From positions 1 through 28,669 of the forward strand of contig JAVLRN010000040.1 of the NCBI GenBank assembly GCA_032821775.1: 28,669 nucleotides of DNA, in the 5' to 3' direction. This stretch comes from Sanguinoderma infundibulare. Lineage: Eukaryota; Basidiomycota; Agaricomycetes; Polyporales; Polyporaceae. The notes below the pieces were generated by a model. It did no database searches, had not been told where the DNA came from, and saw only the letters and a program-made list of their open reading frames with translations. Position numbers and translations under genes: made by a program. Positions 1 to 9,231 of this stretch are shown here, piece by piece (positions within the stretch are counted from its first letter, which is position 1; each line of letters begins with the position of its first letter).

Positions 1-154
1 TATCATCTTATTAACAGGATCCTTTAATTTTACTACTATAATAGAAAGTCAACAATCAGTATGGTTTATAATACCATTATTACCTATATTTATTATTTAC
101 TTTATCTCTATATTAGCTGAAACAAGTAGAACACCGTTTGATTTACAAGAGGCT
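1..154 (+). CDS. nad1: nad1 penultimate exon (partial)
   Basis: The frame is open from base 2 and ends at GCT (152-154). It contains the conserved ND1 motif AETSRTPFDLQEA. The exon ends in T, as expected for a group I 5' splice site; the intron begins AAGTTATCC. Confidence 0.9.
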
Positions 155-1844
155 AAGTTATCCAGCTAAACTTAATAACTCGGCCTCTATAAACTTTGCT
201 GTATGCTGGAAACCCCTTATAGCTTTTGATACTAAACTTTGCCAGCATTTACATGGCTACACAGGTAAAATTTAGTAAAAATTCAAAAGATTGGGCAATC
301 AGCAGGAAACCAAAAGATTAGTGTCCGCCGTTAATCTTATTAGGATCCTCAGAGACTACATGCGAAGATCTCAGTTAAATATAAATATAAATTAATTGAG
401 ATATGATATAGTCCAATCTTTATTGAAAAATTAAGTAGTTTAATTAGTTAAATTACTCTTAAAAAAGTACCTGGCCTAGTGCCGTACTGATAAAAGGGGT
501 TGCTTACTAATTTTTTTTAGGGAGTTCAAACAAAAATTAATTATTATTTGTATGTTATTTTTTTATTTAAACTTTTTTTTTAAGTGCAACATTGACTTTA
601 ATTGTTTTAACCTATATCATTTTTCTGCTATATTACCTATAAAAATCTATAAAGATCTTAAAAATCCGGAGAGTTTTTAAAAAAGAACTAACAAAAGTTG
701 GAGGTGTTTATGGTTTTGTAAATTTAATAGATGGAAAACAATACATAGGTTCTAGCATAAATCTATATGAAAGATTAACTGATCACTTAAGAGGAGTTAG
801 TTCTAACATTAGATTGCAGAGAAGTATAAACAAATGGGGTTTGAGTAATTTTACTTTTGCAATTTATTATATTCATAATGACCCTGCTGTTATTTTAACT
901 GATGTTGAAACAGAAGTAATTAAGAGTTTTCTTTTTAAAAAATTATACAATTTTAAAAAAGAAGCTAAATCTATGTTAGGATACAAACATACGGCTGAAG
1001 CTATAGCCAAAATGAAAAAAAGATTGGCTGATAAAACCAATCATCCTATGTTCGGTAAAAAAACATCAATCAAAAACTATTAATTCAATGAAAAAATTTG
1101 GGAAATTAAATCCTATGTTTGATAAAACACATAGCACTGAATCCAAATTAAAAATATCTTTAGCTTTAAGTAAAACACCTTTAGGCTTATATGATAAAGA
1201 TAATAATTTAATTAAAACATTTGTTAATCAAGTAGAATTAGCTGCCGAATTTGGTGTGTTTAAAACTTACTATTTCTAGGTATATAAAATCAGGTAAATT
1301 ATTTAAAAAAAAATATTATATAAAAAAACTAGAAAAAAAAATAATTATTAAAATAAATTTAGATTTCTTAAAAAAAACTAATAAGTTATTAATAACTTTC
1401 AAACACTTCTACTAATTTAGTTTAATTTAATTTAATTTAATTTAAAAAATTAGTATTGTAGTACCTTTTTAAAGTAAAGTTTGGGAGAGTGAATTAGTAG
1501 CTGGTTTCTTCACTGAACACAGTTCTATTATTTTTGTGTTCTTTTTCTTAGCTGAATATTCATCTATAGTATTATTTAGTTGTATAACAGCTATTTTATT
1601 TTTAGGTGGTTATAATATGCCAAATTTAATAGTAAATGATACTTTCTTTAATATACAAAGTATTATTTTAGGTTTAAAAACATGCATATTCTGTTTTATG
1701 TTTGTTTGGTTCAGAGCGACATTACCTAGACTAAGATATGATCAACTTATTGAATTCTGTTGGTTAAATTTATTACCTGTGGTAGTAGCATTTATTATTT
1801 TAGTACCAAGTATTTTAGTAGCTTTTGATATAGCACCATACTAA
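1..1844 (+). CDS. nad1: NADH dehydrogenase subunit 1, 3' part, two exons (partial)
   Basis: Encodes the C-terminal part of ND1, the membrane subunit at the quinone-binding end of respiratory complex I in the inner mitochondrial membrane. Exons are 1-154 (5' end outside the window) and 1485-1844, split by one group I intron. The reading frame starts at base 2 and gives AETSRTPFDLQEA, then ESELVAGFFTEHSS, the classic conserved ND1 loop, followed by several membrane helices and the end IAPY before TAA at 1842-1844. The junction falls between GCT (Ala) and GAG (Glu), phase 0. No frameshift is visible in either exon, unlike cob and cox1. Confidence 0.95.
155..1484 (+). mobile_element. group I intron nad1-i1
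   Basis: The core parts are visible: the P-like TATGCTGGAAACC near 208, AATCAGCAGGAAACC near 298, the R-like CCTCAGAGACTACATG (347-362) and the S-like GATATAGTCC (405-414). The upstream exon ends in T and the intron ends in G (1484). A decayed GIY-YIG frame lies after the S element. A short TTTAA-type repeat sits near 1420-1445, just before the 3' splice site. Confidence 0.85.
643..1322 (+). pseudogene. GIY-YIG homing endonuclease in nad1 intron, broken by frameshifts
   Basis: The GIY-YIG module reads GVYGFVNLIDGKQYIGSS at 703-756, followed by a helix rich in basic residues and by NUMOD3-like repeats (GYKHTAEAIAKMKKR, HPMFGKK, LNPMFDKTHS). The tail LGLYDKDNNLIKTF with RYIKSGKLFKKKYY looks like a NUMOD1 DNA-binding segment. 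No ATG precedes the GIY motif, and the family's usual 'KNPES' lead-in is found in another frame near 665-680. Further shifts occur at about 1075-1090 (TAA then a new frame) and about 1265-1277. The enzyme would normally cleave intronless nad1 alleles; here it is probably inactive unless the shifts are sequencing errors. Confidence 0.8.
1485..1844 (+). CDS. nad1: nad1 last exon
   Basis: It encodes 119 residues plus TAA. It starts ESELVAGFFTEHSS, runs through hydrophobic segments (IIFVFFFLAEYSSIVLF; VVVAFIILVPSILVAF) and the conserved WFRATLPRLRYDQL, and ends IAPY. The start at GAG 1485 restores the ND1 sequence across the splice and leaves G as the last intron base. Confidence 0.93.
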   Translation, partial: ESELVAGFFTEHSSIIFVFFFLAEYSSIVLFSCITAILFLGGYNMPNLIVNDTFFNIQSIILGLKTCIFCFMFVWFRATLPRLRYDQLIEFCWLNLLPVVVAFIILVPSILVAFDIAPY

Positions 1845-1943
1845 ATTAAAATTATTATTAAATAAATAATAATATCCCCCTTTTTATGATTTAAAAGAAA
1901 GTAGTTTAATTATATAATAAACCAATTTTTAAAAAAAATTAAA

Positions 1944-2014
1944 AAGCCTATAATTTAAAGGTAGAATAATTTCTTGATAAGGAATATGTAGAAGTTCGAT
2001 TCTTCTTGGGCTTA
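1944..2014 (+). tRNA. trnI: tRNA-Ile (GAT)
   Basis: The acceptor AAGCCTA pairs with TGGGCTT over 7 bp. The anticodon stem ATTTC/GGAAT encloses the loop TTGATAA with anticodon GAT. The T arm is AGAAG-TTCGATT-CTTCT. It lies 99 bp after nad1 and 371 bp before cob. Confidence 0.93.
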
Positions 2015-2385
2015 AATTATATTTTTTATAAAATTAAATCTTTCATTTGTTATTTGTCATTTGTTATTCGTTACAGTGTTATAAAATTCAAACAATTTCT
2101 TAGCAAAAGTTTAAATTTTATAATTAAATGAAAAAAAAAATAAAATAATAATTAAGAAAATAAGGGTGTGTAAGTATATAAATAATAAAATATATTTATT
2201 AACAATCATATAAATGAATGATGTTTATAAAGAAAAGTTAAACATTCAAAAATTATCCTTTAATATCTTAATACAATAATGTATATGTTTATTATATTTT
2301 TAATTTATAGTATTAATGTTTATTTATATTAATTTAAAAATAATAATAATAATATATCTTTTCAAAAAAAATAAAAAAAAAATTA
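2015..2385 (+). other. A+T-rich spacer between trnI and cob
   Basis: No gene is seen. The stretch is made of A and T runs. It contains a short direct repeat CATTTGTTATT (2044-2054 and 2058-2068), spaced as a near-tandem. It probably includes the cob 5' leader, but no promoter motif can be assigned. Confidence 0.6.
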
Positions 2386-2669
2386 GTGAGAAGTTTAAAA
2401 TCGCAAACATTACTTAGACTTGTAAATTCATATTTAATAGATTCACCTGAACCTGCTAATCTTTCTTATTTATGGAATTTTGGTTCTTTATTAGGAGTAT
2501 GTTTAGTGTTACAAATATTAACAGGAATTTTCTTAGCAATGCATTATCAACCACATTGGATTTTGCATTTAATTCAGTGGAACATATAATGAGAGATGTT
2601 AATAATGGTTGGGCTATAAGATATACACATGCAAATGTTGCATCATTCTTCTTTATATTTGTATATGCT
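2386..2669 (+). CDS. cob: cob exon 1
   Basis: The protein starts (M)[19 protein letters not shown] from GTG. The sequence LAMHYQPH is followed by a one-base gap at 2557-2558, after which [18 protein letters not shown] continues in the next frame. The exon ends at GCT (FVYA). The next codon, a haem-ligand His, is the first of exon 2. Confidence 0.88.
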
Positions 2670-5600
2670 CTATTTTATAAAATTATACTTAGCGATATAC
2701 TATTTTATTCTAAAAACAAAATTATTAATCTTTGTAAATTACCTTTTTATTGTTACCTACTATTTAAAAAAGTTATTTCAGATACCTTTTTAAATTTATT
2801 TGGCTTTGGTGGTATTTCTAGTTTAGGTAACTTGGATTCTAAAGATACAGATCACAAATTTTTTCAATGGTTTGTAGGATTTACGGATGCCGAAGGGACA
2901 TTCTTAATACAGACAAAAAATAAAAGTGAAGTAAATTTAGTTTTAAAATTACTCTTCATATTGATGATTCTGCGGTTTTATATAAAATTAAAGAAAATTA
3001 GGTATAGGAGTTGTTTCTATCAAAGGTAATACTTGTACTTTTGCTGTTCATTCTTTTCAACTTATAGTTGATGCATTACTACCTATATTTAATAAATACC
3101 CTTTAATGACACATAAACAATTAGATTATAGAGATTGGAGAATAGCAGTTTTATTGAAAAAAAAACTCTGCAATCTCCAATAGAAAAACTATTACTATAG
3201 CTCCTGAAACTTTCAATAAAATAGTTAAAATTAAAGAAAGTATGAATAGCAATAGAACTAATTTTTATGGTTATAATATATCTTATTCATTGATTTCTAA
3301 GTATTGGTTATTAGGCTTTGTGGAAGGGGATGGTTCTTTCCATTTTACTAATAATAGAGCTATCTTTTCAATTACTCAAAAGGATAGACAAGTACTAGAA
3401 GCTATATCTATCTTTTTACAAAATATTCCAAGACAAACTATTTTTAATGGGTTATTTTTAGGTCCTCAGCCTAATTGTATTATTGCGGGAAAAAATAATA
3501 ATACTGCTTATCAATTAACTATCTCTGATACAGATGTTCTTTTTCAATATATTTTCCCTTTTTTTAAAGATTTACCCTTTTTAAGTAGAAAAGAGGTAGA
3601 TTTTAAAATTTGGAGTGTAGGCCTATTTTTAATAATACATGGTTATTCTAAAATCCCTACTGGGAAAGATATTCTATTAAATTAGGTAATAATATGAATT
3701 CTAAGAGATATTTCTCAAATATGATTGATATCCTAGATACAGCTGAAATAAATGCTCTTTTTGAAATAGAACCACCATTTAATATCTTTTCTAAAAAAAA
3801 GCCATTTTGCATTGGCTAAAGAATATGCCATTGCACAAAGAAGCAGAAAAGGTTATAATTTACATATTTACAAAGATGGGGAAGAAATACCTGGTTCTCC
3901 ATTTAATAGTTACAGACAAGGAGGTAAAGCTATTGGCTTAGTCTCTGTATCTAGTATAAAAAATTATATTGATACTGGAAGGGTATTTAAAGATAATTAT
4001 ACATTTTATTCTTCTCCTATTAATAAAAAAAAAGTTTTAACTTAGAACTAAAAATAGTATAATTGTAATTAAATAAATTATATGGGCTTGTTTATATTAA
4101 TTCCTACTAAATTTTGTAAACAGTAATTAGCTATATGCTGGGAACTCTTTAGAGCTTTCAATACTAATATAAAATTAGTTATACGTTTAATTTTATAAAG
4201 TTAAAATTTGAAAGATTAGACAATCAGCAGGGAAGTTTCGACCTTTAATACATCTAAACTACTTATTTAAAGCCCTTTTTATTTTGGGTTTGTAGTTTGG
4301 AAAATGGTATTAATTTAAACCCCTCAACGACTAAACGCTAATAATCTATAAATAAAGTTAATTATGTAAGATAGTAGTTTAAATTAAAGTTATTTTAGAT
4401 AAAGATATAGTCTGACCTTAACTGAGAAGTTAAGAAGTAATCTTAGCTATTAATCGTACTATGGTACAAGGCGGATTACTTTTGAAATTATATTGTACAG
4501 GATATATTGTACTTATAGTATTCAAATAACATTTATTGCATATAGCAAGAGGATTATATTACGGATCATATAAATCACCAAGAGTATTATTATGGTCTAT
4601 AGGTGTTATTATCCTAATAGTAATGATGGCTACAGGGTTCCTGGGTTATGTATTACCTTATGGTCAAATGTCGCTGTGGGGTGCTACAGTAATTACAAAT
4701 TTATTAAGTGCTATTCCAGTATTTGGACAAGATTTAGTAGAGTTAATCTGGGGAGGTTTTAGTGTAAGTAATGCTACATTAAATAGATTCTTTTCATTAC
4801 ATTACTTATTACCTTTCTTATTAGCTGCTTTAGTTGTAGCACATTTAATTGCTCAAATGTAGGGCCTTTATATTAGATATAATATAATTAGAATCAAGCT
4901 ATATGCTGGAAACTCCTAAAGGCTTAAATACCTTAATGGTAACAATTTTAAGTATGCTACAATGGACAATCAGCAGGAAACCTAATATAATTTTTATAAA
5001 AAGAGTAGGGTCCTCAGAGACTACACGCTTGACACCTTACTTAAATAAGGTGATAATATAGTCCAAACTATACTGAAAGTTATAGTAATTATTGCATAAA
5101 CCTATATTAACTATAACTAGATTATTTCATATCAGTCACTCTGTAAAAAGAATTAATAAAGATGAAAGATCTCAATTTAAATTAGATCCTTATTTAAAAC
5201 AAGTATTAAAAGGAAATATTCTTGGGATGTACATATGAGAAGATTTTTTGAAAGAGCTAATGTAAGAATTATTTTTAGACAGGGTTCTATAAATGCTTCA
5301 TATTTATTACATTTATATTATTTAATCCAAGAATTTGTGTTAACTACTCCTTCAGTTTCAATAGTTACTGATAAAAAACACAGGAAAAGTTATATATAAT
5401 ATAAGTTTTTCTACTTTATCTCTTCCTTGTTTTAATGAATTATATGAAATTTTTATTTTGAAGGAAAAAATAATTCCAAATAACATAGCAGACCTTTTAA
5501 CACCAGTTAGTTTAGCTTACTGGATTATGGATGATGGGGGGTTTTACCGGTTCCGGTTTAAAATTATATACTAATTCCTTTTCTTTGGTAGAATTAAATC

Positions 5601-7376
5601 TATTAATTAAAGCGTTAGATAAAAATTTTTCTATCAAAGCTACAATAAATATTTCTAAAAAAGAAAAAGTCACAGTATAGCTTATATATTTCAAAAAAAT
5701 CAATTGTCTTTAGTTAAATATTTAGTTATAGAACATATGCATCAAGATATGTCATATAAATTAAATATAGATTAGCAATAAAACATGCTACATACACATG
5801 GTTCAAATAATCCTAATGGAATATCAGGAAGTGGTGATAGATATGCATTCCATCCATACTTTATATTTAAAGATTTAGTTACTATATTATTCTTCTTCTT
5901 AGTATTAAGTATTATGGTATTCTATTACCCTAATTTCTTAGGACATAGTGATAATTAATTAATATAGCAGCTAATCCAATGCAAACACCAGCATCTATTG
6001 TACCAGAATGGTATTAAAATAGATGCCATGCTTAAGAGAAATCTTATGAAAAATTAACTTTACTATATGCTGGAAACTCCTAAGGCTTAAATACCTTAAT
6101 GGTAACAATTTTAAGTATGCTACAATGGACAATCAGCAGGAAACCTAACTATTAATATGCCGTCCGGGCCAGGAGTAGGATCCTCAGAGACTACACGTAA
6201 AGCTCCTTATTTAAAATTTTATATAAAAATTATTCATTAATTAAGGATGAAGATATAGTCCAGCCATTATTTAAAGATAATGGATAATATAATTATTGTA
6301 TAAAGTGGTCTGATAACTTCTATAAGTTTAGAATGTACGCAAAATTATTCCACTATACCTACTAAAAGACTTTCAAAATTTGAAAGATCGAAAATAACTA
6401 TTGAATATCCTTTTAATGAAATTATAGTAGGATTATTACTAGGTGATGGTCATATTCAAAAAAGATCGTTAAACGGTAATTCTAGGTTTTTTTATACACA
6501 AAGTAGTTTAAGATTACATCATCTTAATTATTTTAATCATGTATTAGAGTTATTTAAACCTTACTTATCTAAAGATTTTATTCTTAAAGAAAGATTTTTA
6601 CAGATAAGAAAAGTAATAATAAATATAGTTCAGTTCAATTTGCTACATTATCACTTCCTTGTTTTAATTTTTATAAAAACCTATTTTATAATTCAGGTCA
6701 TTTAAAAATAGTTCCTTCTAATATACAAAATTTACTTACTCCTAGAGGTTTAGCTTACTGGATAATGGATGACGGTTCTATTCAAAATAAGGGTTTACAT
6801 TTAAATACTTATGGTTTTACTCTACAAGATATTTTATTATTTAAAACATACTTTAGAAAACATGTTTGGAGTAAATTCTTTAAAATGTACAATTCATAAA
6901 CACAAAAAAGGAGAAAGAATTTATATTTGGGAAGAAAGCATGGATTTGATAAGAAACAATATCTCTCAGTTTATGCATAAAGATATGTACTACAAAATAA
7001 ACTCAGATAAATTACAGTAAATATATTTAAATGATCTATTACCATTCTATGCTATTTTAAGATCAATTCCAAATAAATTATTAGGAGTGGTAGCTATGTT
7101 TGGTTCTTTATTAATATTATTAGTATTACCTTACACAGATTTATCTAGAGTTAGAGGGTCTGCGTTTAGACCTTTAATGAAATTTGCATTCTGGTTATTT
7201 GTAGTCGATTTCATTATTTTAATGTGATCGGTTCTCAACATCCAAATAGTCCTTATGTTGAAATTGGTCAAATAGCTACGGCATTCTATTTTGCTTGGTT
7301 CTTATTAATTGTACCGGCTGCTGGTTTAATAGAAAATACTTTATTCGATTTAGCAACTTTTTCTAATAATATTTAA
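2386..7376 (+). CDS. cob: apocytochrome b, four exons and three group I introns
   Basis: Cob is the core quinol-oxidising subunit of complex III. Exons are 2386-2669, 4539-4853, 5788-6012 and 7034-7376; stop TAA 7374-7376. The haem-ligand histidines are recognisable: RYTHAN in exon 1, HIARG as the first codon of exon 2, SLHYL and VVAH in exon 2. The Qo-site PEWY motif is split between exons 3 and 4 inside the Tyr codon. With one base restored in each of exons 1, 3 and 4 the product is about 389 residues, the normal length. The start is GTG (2386), since no in-frame ATG lies upstream. Three shifts are seen: 2557-2558, about 5957 and 7227-7228. The wording of the protein is most like Agaricomycete Cob. 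Confidence 0.94.
2670..4045 (+). CDS. LAGLIDADG homing endonuclease/maturase of cob-i1, interrupted by frameshifts
   Basis: This double-motif LAGLIDADG protein is read as an extension of cob exon 1. Motif 1 is [10 protein letters not shown] (about 2869-2898) and motif 2 is [10 protein letters not shown] (about 3305-3334); both keep the catalytic acidic residue. Conserved blocks follow to the end ([36 protein letters not shown]; stop TAG 4043-4045). Five single-base shifts break it, at about 2941, 2998, 3160, 3685 and 3800, almost all in A or T runs. Apart from these the sequence is well conserved. It likely acts in homing or splicing of this intron. Confidence 0.82.
2670..4538 (+). mobile_element. 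group I intron cob-i1
   Basis: The 5' exon ends in T and the intron ends in G (4538). A LAGLIDADG frame fills the 5' part, fused in frame to exon 1. The ribozyme core is at the 3' end: ATATGCTGGGAACTC near 4132, CAATCAGCAGGG near 4220, the R-like CCTCAACGACTAAACGC (4322-4338) and the S-like AGATATAGTCTGACC (4402-4416). The 'CAACGACTA' form of R differs from the 'CAGAGACTACACG' form of most introns here and is shared only with cox1-i12. Confidence 0.85.
4539..4853 (+). CDS. cob: cob exon 2
   Basis: It encodes 105 intact codons, [15 protein letters not shown] through [18 protein letters not shown]. It contains the Qo-site [19 protein letters not shown] and three of the four haem-ligand histidines. 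The frame continues two codons into the intron (CAA ATG) before TAG. Confidence 0.95.
4854..5787 (+). mobile_element. group I intron cob-i2
   Basis: The core is compact at the 5' end: TATATGCTGGAAACTCC (4899 on), AATCAGCAGGAAACC (4970-4984), R-like CCTCAGAGACTACACGC (5012-5028) and S-like AATATAGTCC (5055-5064). The endonuclease frame comes after S. The exon ends in T, the intron in G (5787). The 4899-4985 core segment is almost identical to that of cob-i3. Confidence 0.87.
5101..5775 (+). CDS. LAGLIDADG_2-type homing endonuclease of cob-i2, interrupted
   Basis: This belongs to the LAGLIDADG_2-like class, with motif 1 near KGNILGDVHMRR (about 5210-5245) and motif 2 [11 protein letters not shown] (about 5511-5543), ending [14 protein letters not shown] with TAG 5773-5775. 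Single-base shifts lie at about 5223 (G run), 5377 (A run), 5535 (G run) and 5665. Read across the shifts the protein is continuous, about 225 residues. It is not joined to exon 2 because the exon frame closes at 4860. Confidence 0.8.
5788..6012 (+). CDS. cob: cob exon 3
   Basis: It encodes [14 protein letters not shown] through [12 protein letters not shown], then [14 protein letters not shown]. Within GATAATTAATTAATATAGC (about 5950-5968) the frame is lost. Either one T is missing, giving two extra residues, or a 5-base AATTA duplication is present, giving the usual DNYIAANP. The exon ends at T6012, inside the Tyr codon of PEWY. Confidence 0.88.
6013..7033 (+). mobile_element. group I intron cob-i3
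   Basis: The core is at the 5' end: TATATGCTGGAAACTCC (6065 on), AATCAGCAGGAAACC (6131-6145), R-like CCTCAGAGACTACACG (6181-6196) and S-like AGATATAGTCC (6251-6261). The endonuclease lies after S. The intron interrupts the PEWY Tyr codon and ends in G7033. Confidence 0.87.
6304..7020 (+). CDS. LAGLIDADG_2-type homing endonuclease of cob-i3, interrupted
   Basis: Motif 1 is [15 protein letters not shown] (about 6424-6468) and motif 2 is [11 protein letters not shown] (about 6749-6781). The C-terminus is [17 protein letters not shown] with TAA 7018-7020. The architecture matches the cob-i2 protein, but the sequences have diverged. Two single-base shifts are visible, at about 6595 (T run) and about 6845 (A run). 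Otherwise the frame is conserved over about 238 codons. Confidence 0.8.
7034..7376 (+). CDS. cob: cob exon 4
   Basis: It completes PEWY and encodes [17 protein letters not shown] through [15 protein letters not shown], stop TAA 7374-7376. A TGA at 7225-7227 occupies a Trp position (ILMW). Directly after it one base is missing (expected ATC, seen TC), and [16 protein letters not shown] continues in another frame. Confidence 0.9.
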
Positions 7377-7447
7377 TTAATGTTTCCAAATAAGAATTTG
7401 GAAGGTCGGACCTCTACCTGAGACAAATAGATTTAATTTAATATTAA

Positions 7448-9231
7448 ATTATTTTTTATAAGGTTTTAAGGTTACAAACTGGTTTTATTTTTAATAGTAT
7501 TATTTTTAGTATTATACTAATTATTTCTGGTTTAATTACTTTATTCTTAAGACAAGAAATATTTATTACCCTAAATATCTCTGACAAATTAAAAGGTATA
7601 TTATTTTTAATAGGATTATTTTATTTATTATTTGTGAAATTTAATCTTTTGTGTAGAATATTTATAACTTTATTTAAAGGTATACCATCTTTATCAAGGA
7701 ATTAAAAAATAATGTTAAAGTTTATCCTTATTTTATATTATATTTAACTTTTAATATTCTACTAATAGTATTGAGTTTATTGGTAGCAATTAGAATTGAT
7801 TATTATTACTTTGATTTTTTTGGTGGTGATTACTTTGAATCTTTTCTATGTATAAATATCTTAAGTTTTTCAACTTTTTTTATTATATTTGTCAAAAATT
7901 TTGACTCATATAAATATGAACTTGATTTAAATCAAGCTTTAAATTTACTTTTTTTCATTATTTATTTTTATTACCTTTTCCTATATTTCTATGTTTATCT
8001 CAATTGGTTAACAGTCAATTGTTTAACTGTCAATTGTTTAAATGGTTAGGTTTTTGTGATGTTATTTATTGTGATGACCCAAGAAATTTTGCTACTACTA
8101 AAAGCGATCTACAGCATGATAAAGCATTAGTGGAAGCAGAAGTAAAAGAAATACCCAATAATTAAAAAGTATTTATATCATAAGTAATTTTCCTTGTCCA
8201 AATAATTTACATATTGTTTTCAATGAAGGATCCTTTTGGAGAAATATATCAGCTTTAGACACAGCCTGTAATGATTGCCCAGAATTTAGAGAGCTAATTA
8301 ACCATTATAAGGCACTAGTCTTAAAAAAAGCTTGTTACAATTCTGCATTTAATCAGATTTTATTAGGTGAACGTTTTTATAAAACCAGCTTCTGAAGTGG
8401 TTAATATAATAGTGATAGCCAAATCTACTGGTGTACCAATATATTACAATCTTGTCTATGGTTCTCATTTACCAAATGGAATATTAGAGCTAATTCTATA
8501 TATGGTAGTTATAGTCATATATTAAGTCATTACCCAATCAGTATCCAAGATAGAAGGAATATATCTTCTTATCTAGAAGATTTTTGTGGAATTTTTACTA
8601 GCCATGATTTACATAAATATACTTTAATTCCTAATGGAAATGGTAGGTTAATAACACAACCTTGTAATATTGATAATGGTTTTGATTCACATGTAAGAGA
8701 ACGATTTAACAATTCTAGAGATAGTAGATTATATTTTACACCAGGTTCGGATTCTTTTCTTCATTTTTTTGGTTATTGTAATGGTAACCTTTGGCTAAAA
8801 GCTGTTCTTACTAAGGAAGTTTGTAATGTAAACGTGTAACAGTAACACGGTTTTACACTGATAATAAGGAACAAATGGTTTCAATGTGTAATGATGAACG
8901 TCTCAATTTAATCGGTAGATGGTATAACTTTATACTATCGACTATAAGTCAAAGAGTTATTGCTGCTGAACCTTTATTAAGGAATAATTCAGTGATAATG
9001 GCTGATGAACATGGGGTCTTAAATAGAGCAATAGGTCTTAATTCAGATAATTTAACTAGATTCGAAAGTGTATTAAATCAAACAAATGGAATAGGGGTTT
9101 ATAATAATAATATTATTTTTAATAATGTTTTAGAAAGAGGTCCCTATATAGAGGATTTCTCATCGATTGTTATGATATATGCATTATTAACCGAAGTTGA
9201 AGGGGTTTTAGCTAGATCTAGTATAAGATAA
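7448..9231 (+). CDS. unidentified large ORF with N-terminal membrane segments, split by frameshifts
   Basis: I do not recognise this protein. Seven open pieces follow each other in changing frames: 7448-7704, about 7705-8042, 8043-8165, 8162-8380, 8376-8478, 8477-8840 and about 8841-9231. Each junction is a one-base shift, mostly in an A or T run. Read across them, the product is about 590 residues. The first ~200 are hydrophobic with about five possible membrane helices (IIFSIILIISGLITLFL, LFLIGLFYLLFV, LTFNILLIVLSLLVA and others). The remaining ~390 are soluble-looking, with normal composition (for example YFTPGSDSFLHFFGYCNG, NLIGRWYNFILSTISQR). It ends ARSSIR-TAA. There is no ATG start. 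It follows cob by about 70 bp on the same strand. No intron core or endonuclease motif is seen. It could be a plasmid-derived or lineage-specific mitochondrial ORF. Confidence 0.55.

Noticed and set aside
5512..5703. Minus-strand ORF of 63 codons in cob-i2
   Set aside because: It lies exactly over conserved plus-strand endonuclease sequence (AYWIMDDGG region).
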